A DNA stretch of 64,000 nucleotides from Laccaria trichodermophora (taxonomy: Eukaryota > Basidiomycota > Agaricomycetes > Agaricales > Hydnangiaceae), in the NCBI GenBank assembly GCA_018417955.1, contig JACTVC010000002.1, positions 186,001 to 250,000 on the forward strand. Reading direction: 5' to 3'. This document shows positions 37,712 through 48,246 of the stretch, piece after piece (the first letter of the stretch is position 1; each line of letters opens with the position of its first letter). The notes under the pieces are model-generated. The model had not been told where the DNA came from, did not search any database, and saw only the letters and a program-made list of their open reading frames with translations. A program made the translations under genes and the position numbers.

Positions 37712-39927
37712 CTACTTAGAGGTCGGGAGGTATAGGCCACTCCAAGACTTAAATCCTGTACTGTAGGTTGTCTGGAGATTGCTAGTCAGCCGGCTTAATC
37801 GAAAAAGTCATGTATCACGCACTGCCTTGGGATCGCACATAACGGCTACAGGTGCGTGTGTTTGCGTGGTGGCGACGATGTTCTTCGCGACCATATTCGA
37901 GGCTATCACTCACAGTAAGACAAAAGAGCAGAGAAAAGGAGAGAAGGGGTCGCGTACAGGTGTTGGGAACAAGATCATATATAATGACTTCTTTCCCCGT
38001 CGCACCGGGGACAGCGTTCCTATTAGTAACCAAAGTGAGACTATATCATATTTATTCGGGTGAAAAACAAATCAGCAGAGATTGGTAATGCATGATCCTT
38101 CCACGTAGGGTTTACTGTCAAGTGTCAGGATGAAAAGCGAAGATTATGAATGGACGATACTCTTTTATAATGCCTGTGAAATTTTCGAACATGAAGTCTT
38201 AAATATGGGTGTTGTTGCTGCTTGTAGAGTTAGGTTTTGGATCGGCCTTAGGAGATTGGAAAGTGTAATATTGACGAGAGATAGCTCACGCCTGGGTCCC
38301 AATAGCTAGCGTGACCGATCAATCAAGGAGAGGAAAGTCAATAATGGAAGGAGTACTTTTGTGCCACGTAGATCTATGAGAAAGTGGTCAGAAAACACGC
38401 GAAAACTGTAGATGCAGAACACTTGCGGGGAATGGAATGTCGTCGAAGACGATGTTTCTCCATGTAATACCGAAATATTGTTGTTTACTGATGTAACAGT
38501 CGGAGAAAGAAAGACCTAACTTTCGAGCAAGACCATTGCCGCCTGCCCAGCTCTTGAATCGAGCACCATATAAGCTGTTTTTCTGGGGGTAAAGCAGAGA
38601 TCATGATCCGTTTCAATATCAGGCAACCACGAGGACTAACCACCTGGATATTCTCAATGCTGATCGGTACAATGAGTTCGTGTGCCAATGAAACACATCA
38701 AAGATTCTCACAGGACGTTTTGAACATTGGCGACTTGATAAGCCTTTCCGAGGGACCCGATCGAAAGTCCATGCCCGCCTTCACAATAGGTGTTCCTATG
38801 GAGCGTTCACAAATTAGAGCTAATGGGGTAAGACTTGCAAGATACCTGAAGGTAATATTAGACGCGCCACTTCCAACAGTAAGGCAGTCGTCGCCGTTCT
38901 GGATAAAGTTATCTTCGAAAATCATGTTAGCTCCCCCGGCAGAAAACCCTATGTAACTCGGCAACTAAGCCGTCAATTTACCGAACCACAAAAACGATGG
39001 AGCTCACCGTCGCTAATGAAGCACAAGCGGTATCATAAGGGGGACCAAAGCATAGAGAACGTCAAGCCGACTCACGTGTTGAATGGGAAGGACTAGTTCA
39101 ATGCGTCATTAGTATTTCCTAAGGCGACGGAAAGATAGCGTTTGTACCTGAGTGCTCGACACAGCCATAATCTTGTTATTGAACGCATGAATATTTGAGG
39201 AATTGCTCGTTGCGAAGTTCCACGCTATGGGCTTTAAACGAAGAGGTGCCCCTCGATATAGAGGTCATCATTGAGAAGGATGAGACGATACCTTCCAAAT
39301 CTTCATATCCCGAATGACGCCATTGTTAATATGGCTAAATACAACCCCATGGGGACGATTAATCTGATTCTGGGCGTCCCACCACTGAAATATAGGTAAA
39401 ATCATGCAAATCACAGAATGATCGGGTACTCGCCGCTTGGCCATGACCATCAATCCATCCCCAATGAGGATCCAAGGAACCTCGAAGCGTCACGTTGGTT
39501 CCACCAGTGAAGGTGATCCATGAGCCTGGAAAGCCCTACAACGAGCCATCAGTTTTCGATATCGAAGAGATGGAGGTCAATTGGTCTTACCGCCGCACCC
39601 ACAATTTCTGACGACGAAGATTATTTCGAGTGACTCAAACTCTAGCAAATAGAACTTACTTTGTATCGTCGGTATATCTGTCGGATATGTTAGGTTTCCC
39701 TCAATACGAATTTCGACGTTGTTCAATTTGGGGAATTGAATGGGCGTGAAGATATTGTAAGTGATACCACTTTCGAATAAAATCGTCGAATCCGAAGAGA
39801 TGTTCTTCATTGCCTCTAGCAAAGTGGGCGTGTCATCTTGGCCTGCAACGTGTGGAACGGTGAAGGTAGTCACCCCGACAGTTAGGCAGGCGTAAGCCAG
39901 CAGAGAAATCGTGACGCCGAAGAGCAT
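37712..39927 (-). pseudogene. GH28 pectinase (exo-polygalacturonase/rhamnogalacturonase type), disrupted
   Basis: Nineteen exons chain with consistent phase from the ATG at 39927 to a TAG at 37712 (421 codons). They start with a signal peptide (MLFGVTISLLAYACLTVG) and run through TVPHVAGQDDTPTLLEAM, NLTYPTDIP, WITFTGGTNVTL and WWDAQNQINRPHG. GH28 catalytic motifs follow: NTDGF, whose Asp sits in a 5-nt exon (39008-39012), NGDDC and GGHGLSIGSLG, then YGARFKSWAGG and GKEVIIYDL. Secreted GH28 enzymes cleave alpha-1,4 galacturonan links in pectin. Two lesions are visible. An in-frame TAA lies at 38199-38201, within NTHI-stop-DFMFENF. The intron at 38020-38072 begins AT where GT is expected. Three introns use GC donors or look so (at 39433 and 38426, one less sure). 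The junction near 38488-38520 (33 nt) is also uncertain. A truncated 330-residue product is possible. Confidence 0.8.
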
Positions 39928-40354
39928 GGAAAAGAGTGGGGGATGGCAGGACCGTCCATTCGAAACAGAAAAGACTGTTATAGTCAAAGTCGGTGACAAA
40001 AATTAACCTGAAAAGTGATGGCGTGATACCGTGGCCGTGTAAATTTAACAGGCATATCGTTGTCAAGTTGATCCTGCTTCTAGATCACGCCCACCCTGTA
40101 GACGTGAAGTCCGTAGCTACTACCAGGAGATTTTTTTACTTGCAAAGTCGGCTCGCCACCTCGCAATGAATACTGGGGGAAATCAACCTCAGTTACTTGC
40201 CGAGAGTGACCTAGTCTAGCCAAGTGCACATCGCCCCATCGTACCATGACAGGTGTGACGTTCGAATGCGGATACTGAACGTCAATGAACTTCTTCTGTC
40301 TTCACGCCGCTGGTTGCCTGCCCAACTAGAAGTTTTTGACAATCAGCGGAGGTC

Positions 40355-40708
40355 ATGTTCTTCTTTGATTGTGTTATGCTGCGCTCGGCTCAGAGATACG
40401 TGAGCGAGGCTCCTGCCATTCGTTTACACTCCGCAACTCACCGACATCTTCCCGTCTTCCCGACCGCTATCACACCATCCTTCCTCAGACTTTCGCTAGA
40501 TCTTCGCTACAATAGTACCACCCAAAACGAACCTCGTTGGCAAGATGGTTGTTATGATCTGTTCGGGTACGGATCCCCCTCTACTGCCCTCAACCTGTTC
40601 GACTCCCATAATTACCACACGCGCACTGCCCTAGACCGCCGCTTCTGGAGCGGCTTAGCAAATTATAAGAGGCGGAATTTTGAGATGGTGAGTGGCCAGC
40701 AGCACTGA
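40355..40708 (+). CDS. Possible small hypothetical protein
   Basis: An ATG-started frame of 117 codons (a second ATG lies at 40376) has a basic, serine-rich start resembling a mitochondrial presequence (LRSAQRYVSEAPAIRLHS), then WQDGCYDLFGYGSP and RRFWSGLANYKRRNFEM. The last part may be intronic: GTGAGT follows NFEM, and ATCCGTCAG at about 40728 could be the acceptor, leaving only three more residues. It is unrecognised. It lies divergent to the GH28 gene. Confidence 0.35.
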   Translation: MFFFDCVMLRSAQRYVSEAPAIRLHSATHRHLPVFPTAITPSFLRLSLDLRYNSTTQNEPRWQDGCYDLFGYGSPSTALNLFDSHNYHTRTALDRRFWSGLANYKRRNFEMVSGQQH

Positions 40709-40800
40709 CAGTAGCAATATCCGTCAGATGTTACAGTAGTTACAACCAAAGAACTTATTTTCAAGAGAATCAGACGCGAATAGAATTGGATGTGTGGTTT

Positions 40801-41401
40801 AGCGTTGCCGAAGTTCGGTTCAGTCCGGTTCAGACCCCCTTTGGTCCGAACCTGAACCTGAACCTCCTACAAATTTTCCGAGCCTGAACCGAACCCGAAC
40901 CGTGCGTTCGGTTCAGGTTCGAACCTTCTGAACCTTGTAATTTTTTAAAATCAAAATTTTCGCCTTTTTTCGTGTCCAAACGCTTCAAAACACATGTGTA
41001 ATCTCTAAAAATCAGTTATTTATGCAATGCCGTGGCACAAACCATGTTTGATAAGCCAAATAGATATTATACAACAGACCCCAACAAGTGCACGTGTGGG
41101 AAAGCGACCTAAAATATGGCCATCAACCATCACCCAGATGAAGGATTGATACTTTACATTTAAATACTGTAGTTGTTATAGATCACAATAGTTTTGAACG
41201 AAAAAATTGCAAAAAAATGTCCAAAACAGAGGGAAAGTAGGCCCCACAGTGGCTAAAGGTTCAGAGGTTCGGTTCAGTCCGAACCTGTTCTCCAGAAATT
41301 TTCTGGAGCCCGAACCTGAACCTGAACTCGAACCGAACTTTGTGTTCGGTTCAGAGGGTTCGGGTTCGAACCGAAGTTCCAGACTGAACTTCGGCAACGC
41401 T
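40801..41401. mobile_element. Small TIR element with GGTTCGGTTCAG-rich ends
   Basis: The ends AGCGTTGCCGAAGTTCGGTTC and ...GAACTTCGGCAACGCT are inverted copies. Inside each end, runs of GAACCTGAACC and GGTTCGGGTTCG words form further inverted repeats. The ends resemble those of some hAT elements (TAGNGTTGCC), but I find no clean target duplication, so the assignment is tentative. The right end directly abuts the TTAA element. No coding potential. Confidence 0.6.
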
Positions 41402-41405
41402 CACC

Positions 41406-41930
41406 TTAAACAAGGGACGATCGGGTAGTTAAGCGAAGCCTTTGACAGATTGTTTGACAAATTAATCATTTTTGCACCTCTTATGTAATTAAAACAGACT
41501 TATGGGAAAATTTTTATATTGACGGCATGTTTGCCTATTGTGCAAAGGTGATGTCCAGATGTAAAAAAAATGTTGTTCCTATTTTTAAAATGTGTCTTGA
41601 GATGCATCCACGGGACAAAAGGCTGGTAAGAATTAAAATTTGTAAATGTAACGAATTTCAGGAACAATTCAGTCAGTCTCTTCGGCAATAAGAATTTTTT
41701 TTATTTTTAGCAAAGCTTTGCCTAGGTAACACAGCTGTGGGCAAAATTTAAACAATAAGCACATTAATTGTTTTTTCTCTGTCAGCCGCCTTGAACAATT
41801 GGCAGACATACGGTCACAATAAAAAATTTCCCATTGGTTTGTTGTAATTACATAACTGATGCAAAAATGATTACTTTGTCACGGAATCCGTCAAGGGCTT
41901 CGCTTAACCGCCCGATCGTCCCTTGTTTAA
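41406..41930. mobile_element. TTAA-flanked MITE (piggyBac/Kolobok-like)
   Basis: The element is 41410-41926 (517 bp). Terminal inverted repeats start ACAAGGGACGATCGGG and extend about 65 bp with a few mismatches, through GTTAAGCGAAGCC and TAATCATTTTTGCA. TTAA lies directly outside both ends (41406-41409 and 41927-41930), the target duplication typical of piggyBac and Kolobok transposons. The interior has no transposase. Confidence 0.82.
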
Positions 41931-42611
41931 GGTGGCTAGTGTGGTTGATGTGTTGTTCTGTGTGGTTGGCACTTCACCCGATGCCTTGTGAATCAAACAA
42001 ACCAAAGTTCAAATTCTGTCCGAATTGGTCCGAAAGACTCGTTTGGCTGGAACCCAACTCGAACCCTCCTCACCTCATCACATACCGCTGTACGTGGAAA
42101 TTGCTTGAGCATGCTTGTTTCTTTTGGGTTGCATCGTAATTGAGGTTCACCTTTTCCCACTTGCAGCAGCATTCCCGAACAATCTGTCGAGTTCAAGCCG
42201 CGCCCAGGTACAAATCGTGCATTCACAATAAGCTGACGACTCCACCTTTCTCTCTACTCTTTTTTCCACCCTTCGCCTTTCACCTCCTAATTCACCGAGG
42301 CCTCTGATTATGGCCCTTAAGACTCTGACTGCATTGCTCAAGCCTTGACGAAGACAAAAGCGGATTATTGTGTCGTTGAACGGCGTTCGAACGAAATTCA
42401 GGTCGCGTGACGTCATCGGGTTTTTTATTGTATTCTCGGTAACCATGTGGAATGCCTTGGAAAGTTTGTAAGTCCCGAACGTTGGCTTTTATTGTTCTAT
42501 GTTCATGATCTAGCAGATTTGCAGGAACGCTTTGACAATAAGACTCGGACAGTCCGTATTGAGAGATCTATTTGAGTCCTCCGGAGCATTAGATTCAAGG
42601 TGACCGTCGAG

Positions 42612-42620
42612 TTTAAAAGG
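42612..42620 (+). promoter_or_regulatory. TATA-like element of the pheromone gene
   Basis: TTTAAAAGG lies about 92-100 bp before the pheromone-precursor start codon and is followed by a pyrimidine-rich leader. Confidence 0.45.
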
Positions 42621-42710
42621 GAGCACCGTTCAACGACAATATCCAGGTTGCTCCGCGTCCTAAACATCTTTTGAACTTTCTGTTCTTAACATTCTCCCGA
42701 AATCACTCTC

Positions 42711-42827
42711 ATGGATTCCTTCGCCACCCTCGCCATCTTCTTCACCTCCGTCTCTGGCTCCAGTGATATCCCAACCAATGCCGATGACGGTGGCAGCGGG
42801 AACAATGCGTACTGCGTCGTTGCTTGA
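42711..42827 (+). CDS. CAAX lipopeptide mating-pheromone precursor
   Basis: A 38-codon frame, too short for ordinary gene finding, encodes MDSFATLAIF at the start and NNAYCVVA followed by a stop at the end. Basidiomycete B-mating-type pheromone precursors are 35-60 residues long, often start MD(S/T/A)F, have a variable middle and end in a CAAX box after an aromatic residue. Here CVVA follows Y. By family knowledge the Cys is farnesylated, AAX is cut off and the Cys carboxymethylated, and an internal cut upstream frees a peptide of about 10-15 residues. Acidic DD at residues 26-27 could lie near that cut. A TATA-like box and leader precede the ATG. No STE3-type receptor is visible in this window. 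Confidence 0.75.
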   Translation: MDSFATLAIFFTSVSGSSDIPTNADDGGSGNNAYCVVA

Positions 42828-44057
42828 GAGTTCTCTTGGTTCACAATGCGGGATAACGACTCATGTATGTTCATGCTATTCTTCCCCTCCTCCTCATCCA
42901 ATTTAGTAGTCTCCATTTTAGAATCATGCCCCAATTCGACGACATTCAATGACTCATTCAATCATGCATCACACCTCATTCAACTCAACCATCATTCACT
43001 TCACAAACACTTCGATTCATTCGGGATTCAATTTTTACCTTCTTATTCGACGCTGGAAGGATTTATTAGCCGCGCATCGCGCGTGCTTCATTATATTATT
43101 ACTTATTATCTGTTTTCTGAGCGCTGTATTGTTGTTTCGTTTTTTTAAGGCACTTGTAGGATTTGAAGGATGTTGTGATAGGACGTAACATCATTACATT
43201 GGGCTACATAATAATTACGATCGTGACCATCCGAGATTTCAAAAGGCCTGATCACATCATTGAGCTTGAAGAGAGCTAACGACACATCAAGGTCAGAAAA
43301 AACGGCTCTAGATGGAACGCCGAACTGGCATCCAGCGCCAGCGGACGAGTAGTTAACATCGCCAGAGATCTCTCTGTGCCTAGGTATGACCGGACCTGCG
43401 TCCACTTCGATCAACATTGAGGACGACGCTTCAAGCACAGAATCGGGAATAGCACCTCCGGCGGATTATGAGTCGATACCTAAGTTCAAATGCACATCAG
43501 CCTCAAGTTGCTCTTGATGAACGTGGTGAAATCAAAGTACACACCTTCCGTAAGAGCATATCCGATCTTGGTAAATAGTGGTGGCATCTGGGCCGGGTAT
43601 TATAAGAGACTGGGGTATCGGTCTTCGAAAGTTAAATGTTGATCAACCGTGGCCTAGCAAACATGAATAAGCCTAAAGCTGGATGAAGCAGCGAAGGACT
43701 CACCAATATATAAATACGAATATCGAGGTATAGATACAGATAGTGAACGAGTGTAGTAACTAGTCTTCAAGTCGTGGGGCGGGCGGTGTCGATGCGAATC
43801 GTCCTCTTCTCTGAGAGAAAGAAGGCTCAGCACCGCACCTGACCAAACAAAGAGAGCAACGGCTTGAAGCGCTGCCCTCTCCTACATCCTTGAGTCCTCT
43901 CATGATCAGGCGCATCGACGTCCGAGGGTCCAAACATGTACGTCTTTCTCAAGTCCTACCACAACCACCACCATCAGCACATTGACACATACGTTGAGGA
44001 AAAGGGGACTCACAAGAGCTCTAGAACTCGATATCTACACCACACCCCACCCGCAAA
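42828..44057. other. 3' flank of pheromone gene and duplicated metacaspase flank
   Basis: 42828-43140 is an A/T- and C-rich stretch that looks like untranslated sequence; the frame on the opposite strand at 42686-42961 is the shadow of the pheromone gene. 43145-43438 (minus) is an unrecognised frame. From about 43590 the sequence recurs at 62610 and onward, so the duplication at the right edge includes the downstream flank of the metacaspase gene. Confidence 0.45.
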
Positions 44058-46552
44058 TCAGCACCTCTATTTCAAGTAGCAGGAGAAGGAAACTAAACAG
44101 TACTGACCTGCGGATTCTGCATGTTCTCGCAAAGAGCCTTCCCCAGCTCAATTACTTTCGACTCCTTTTGCGAAGGAGGTCGGCCACAGGATTTGATCTC
44201 CTTTTCGTAATTTTCATATTGTTCTTTCATCTTCTTGCGTTGGCGCTTTGTGTTAGCGCTATTGATCAATGTGGTTAGTTAGAGTAGTACAGAAGGAGGG
44301 TAAACACCTACTTCACAGCTTGCATCAGCTGCCGTAGGGTTGGCCGTGGATTTTCCTTGAGGAGATCGATGATAGCCTAGAACCCGCCACTGTTATCAAC
44401 TCCATTTCATTCTAAACAGAGACGAACTCACCTCAGTCATCGACTCCCCGTCCTTATCCTCAACGCCCATCTGAGAATCTTTGCACGCAGACACGCAAAC
44501 CTGTGCCCAACATTCCATTCAGTCCACAAAGGGAACCGTCATCGGGAAGTGAGAAGGGACATACAACATGCTGCCGATCAAGACTAGACAGATCCAGTCG
44601 CGCACATAACCCCGAGCAGCGTTTCCGAGGGTTGATAACAATGTTAAAAGAGCTTTGCCTCGGTAGGGGTGAAGATGCTGGCTTTCCCGTGCTAGCCTTC
44701 TTCCCTAAGGTCTTGAGGCCACTGAACCGACCATGAGGCCTGCTCTTCAAGTCGGGCTTGGGGTAAGTCGGGTCTGTCGACTCTTCCGGTTTGTCCGTGT
44801 CTTCGGGCCTCTGTGTTGGCTCAATCTTCCGCAAGACGTGCGACGTGAAAGGGCGCACGATGCGAGCATAGGGTTCTACGAAAACTAAAAAAAATCATCT
44901 GTTACCCTAAAAGAAGCAAGAGGGAGAGGAAGGGGACGTACATCGTCTGCCGAACCGACGAACTAAATCATATTGCGAACGTCAGCGTGACAGAAAGACG
45001 GAAAGAAGGGGAAGTTACAGTGGGAAAAAGGAGAGGAGGAGAGTGGTAGACGATGGAAGAAGGAGGAGGGTACCCACAGCGGCTGGTCCAAGTGCCTATT
45101 CGATGGCAACGATGATGCTTCAAGTCTGTCGGGTAGATGTTAGCGAGGTATAGGATGGGGGTGGTTTGCAGGGGGACAAGAAGAACATTGAAAAGATAAC
45201 GTGAGAGCGCCGGAGAGCAATCATGACGGAAAGGCACACAAAGACGACGGAAAGCGGGCCGAGAACAGATGGACAATAAGAAAATACATACCAAGCAAAG
45301 TTGCAGAATGACAGCAGTCAAAAATGGCCTGTGACATATCAGTAAGGATAGGGGCGACACGAACGCAATCCACACATACCATGAGTTTCGCTTGCGGAAA
45401 CAAAGGCAGAACCAGACACTGCCTGAGGATCTATATACATCACCTCATCATCAGCAACGATCCTACTTATCATCTGAAAAGCAAGAAGACGTACATCATC
45501 AAGTATGATCTTCTCATCCACCACCCTCATCTCGGAGTCGGGACCGCTGCTGATAGCGTCAAGGGGAATGATATCTACCGTCACACACTCAATCAGGCAC
45601 CAAATAATGTGAGAAGGGAAAAAGGGACGCACATTCATCGTAGCCGTCCTCTTCCTCTTCTTCCTCTTGGGAGTCGGAGGAGAAGCGGGCAATAAAGTTT
45701 AGAAGATCGGCTTCGATGGCGTCTTCTTCTGACAGCCCAAGGGTGGAGGTCCCGATGGTGGTAGTGGTGTGGACGGTGCGAGTCGAAATTTTTCGTTGGA
45801 CGGTCGCACACTCGGCGGCTAAGGATACAGAGTTGGGAAGGCTTGTATCAGCGAAGGCTGTGGTGCAGTCAAAGGTGCTGGCAGTGGAGATGATAGCGGT
45901 ATTGTTGGTGTTGGTCTGAGCAACAGCGCTGTCGGTATTGGTGTTGGTAGTGTCGGCCGGTGGAGTTTCCCTCTTCTCGCTCTCCTTCCTTTGCGCTGAA
46001 TGGCCAGAATCTGCACAGACGATCAGCTCGCCTCAACACACACCAAGATAGGGGAGATACCCACACAAGATGAAGTGCTCGTCCCCAGGCGACGAGTCCA
46101 CCGTAAGCCTCATGATTTCCCTGAGCTGCAACGTCATTGATAAGTAGAGTCCACAGTACCTCAAGGGAACATACAATATTGGCTCTAGTAGGCAGATATC
46201 TCGCTGGGGTCCCAGATTCGTCGGTTAGTACCACAATGTTCGCGTCTTGGTATCCACATCGCGCTTTAAATAATGATCAGATTCACGTAACTCCAAGAAT
46301 TTAGTCAGACCTACTCAATAATAGCCCCTCAAAGGCCCTGACCTCCTTCTGCGGACCCTTCAAATGCCAATCAGTGCCCTCGGGGTAATTAATTCCGATG
46401 AGAAGGGCCTTCTTTCGAAGGGGTTCGACAATGTTGGTGGACGATGTGAGAGCGGAACCGATGCTGTTCTGCAATTATAACACATGGCATGAGCATGATG
46501 GATAGTTACCTAAAACAGCGAAAAATTCAAGACTAACCGTGACTTTCAACAT
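44058..46552 (-). CDS. Metacaspase (peptidase C14-like)
   Basis: Exons 46538-46552, 46315-46468, 46175-46263, 46065-46125, 45633-46010, 45495-45574, 45380-45430 and 45292-45328 join in phase. They carry KKALLIGINYPEGTDW, the Y-S-G-H catalytic His motif (formed across an intron), then IILDD, KLMAIFDCCHSA with the catalytic Cys, and LDL. Later exons (45074-45125, 44568-44884, 44432-44500, 44312-44376, 44108-44258, 44058-44066) give SACKDSQMGVEDKDGESMTEAI and a lysine-rich tail; the junction between about 44885 and 45073 is unresolved. Metacaspases are Ca2+-dependent Arg/Lys-specific cysteine proteases tied to stress and cell death. Here about 110 low-complexity residues rich in T, N, S and E separate His and Cys, and the His motif reads SGHS rather than the usual SGHG. 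Confidence 0.8.
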
Positions 46553-47243
46553 AGTCGGAAGGCCAATTGGTAGCTTCCTCGCCTGCGAAGTTGAAGCAGC
46601 AGGCATGTCCTGGATGTAAAGGTAGGAAGACTGCTGAACGTGAGTACTCATCAGCGATACGTGATGACCTGGTGAGATAGATAGGTCGTAAGACGGGAGT
46701 ACACAGCAGTGCGGGCTTCAATTTATGGTCAATGAATTCCATTATGAAGTAGTTGCACTGCACTGAGCCTGTGTATCAGTGTTGTTGAACGGGAAGTGGT
46801 TTTTGGAAAGCACGTGGCAGGAGTATGGTTGGCCTTGTTACTAATCGGGAGTCACTAGTCACCGGCACCGGTCACCGAGAAATCCAGAGTGCTCGTCAGG
46901 CGATTGGCCAGATTGGCCTTATAATAAAACCTTCCACACGATCCTCACTGTGGATAGCGAATTTGGTTTCTTGCCCCAATCAACAAAACTAAGCCCGATA
47001 CAGACAAGTTGTTACAGTCGACTTGAAGCCATTGCTGTTTTTACATCTTACTTGCCATCCCCAGATTGCACCCTCGTACGCCAGGCTGCGGATGACCAGA
47101 TTGAAGTCATCCTCATGCACAACTACTTGTAATACTAGTATCCCTCAATGCTGTATCTGACGTAGAATCCGAAACATGCCTGACAAAAACGTCACGGCGT
47201 CAATGCCTTCGGCATACATTATGTTTCTACCGCTTATGTACAA

Positions 47244-47678
47244 CTAACAAGCCTCACGGGCGGTGCGCTCCCTACACACCAATGTGACGGCGATCTTTGA
47301 GCCGCCAAAGGAAGCGCCGATTCCGCGCGGTTGATGAAGGAGATTATGAAGCATGCGCCAGCCAGAACGCCATAAGTACGTGACTGCGTTCGGCTTTGTG
47401 ACACAGCGCTCTTGAAAGCTGTAAACGTCGAGAACGCGGTCAACACGTTTATTCACAAGCATAAAGCTCCACAGGGGGCTGTGAAGCGATAGAAACTTTG
47501 CATCCTCGTTTGTCATCGGACAGCGATGATCTGTGGGCGCGCCCATTCCGTAAAGGGGTGTGTTTGTCATAAGGAGGGCGCTTGCAATGATGTCGTTCGC
47601 CTGCCTGGTAGAGCGTGGAAAGGAAACCACAGAAATCTGGTCAAAAAACCACAAAATAATCGAAACAGGAAGCATCAT
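47244..47678 (-). CDS. Hypothetical frame, 144 residues
   Basis: An uninterrupted frame from an ATG at 47678 begins with a hydrophobic stretch (MMLPVSIILWFFDQISVVSF) that could be a signal anchor, then has mixed composition ending in CRERTAREAC. There is no family resemblance and no promoter evidence; it may be chance. Confidence 0.2.
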   Translation of the reverse strand: MMLPVSIILWFFDQISVVSFPRSTRQANDIIASALLMTNTPLYGMGAPTDHRCPMTNEDAKFLSLHSPLWSFMLVNKRVDRVLDVYSFQERCVTKPNAVTYLWRSGWRMLHNLLHQPRGIGASFGGSKIAVTLVCRERTAREAC

Positions 47679-48246
47679 AGCTCGCGCGTTCAAAACCGCC
47701 CCACCTCCTACACGTCATGATCATCTCACCCGATAGATATCGGTCAAAGAAAAAAAAAGAAAATCACCAAAGGCCTGAAGCCAGAGATCTGGGGATATTA
47801 CTTCCTGTGGCACGATCATCCGGTTTTATTGCGCGCCCTTTCGCCCCGATCCTGGCATTCCTCTCCTTGACTCGCTCTTTGTGGTCCCTAGACATGGAGT
47901 GCAGAGTATCTGTGAAGATCGTGGCTGGAGAAGCGGCTGGGTTAGTCAGACGAAGAAAGGAAGCAAGACAAAGTAAGGGCGGAAGACCAAGGAAGGACGG
48001 AAGACCAAGAAAGAAAGGAATACGAAGAAGAGAGGGGTATAAAAAGGACCCCCGAACATTCGTCAACACCTCGAATTAGGATTCGGAGACTCCCTCAACA
48101 ACGCGATTGAAACTCAGCCGAAAGTATCAGCAACCCCTCTCCCTGAGACGAGAAAGAAATTCACCTAGGTCATCGGCGCCACGTTCTTATCTTCAAAGAA
48201 GGACATGCAACATCACCACACCGCCATTCGCCTTCTTCTCCATCTC

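Noticed and set aside
42846..43148. Plus-strand frame after the pheromone gene as a receptor fragment
   Set aside because: No seven-helix pattern; the composition fits a 3' untranslated region.
44968..45375. Hydrophobic minus-strand frame resembling a membrane protein
   Set aside because: It spans introns and exons of the metacaspase in another frame; the catalytic-Cys exon lies within it.
47717..48079. Basic frame with KKKKEN and RKDGRPRKKG
   Set aside because: It reads through a purine-rich simple repeat and has no family resemblance or exon context.
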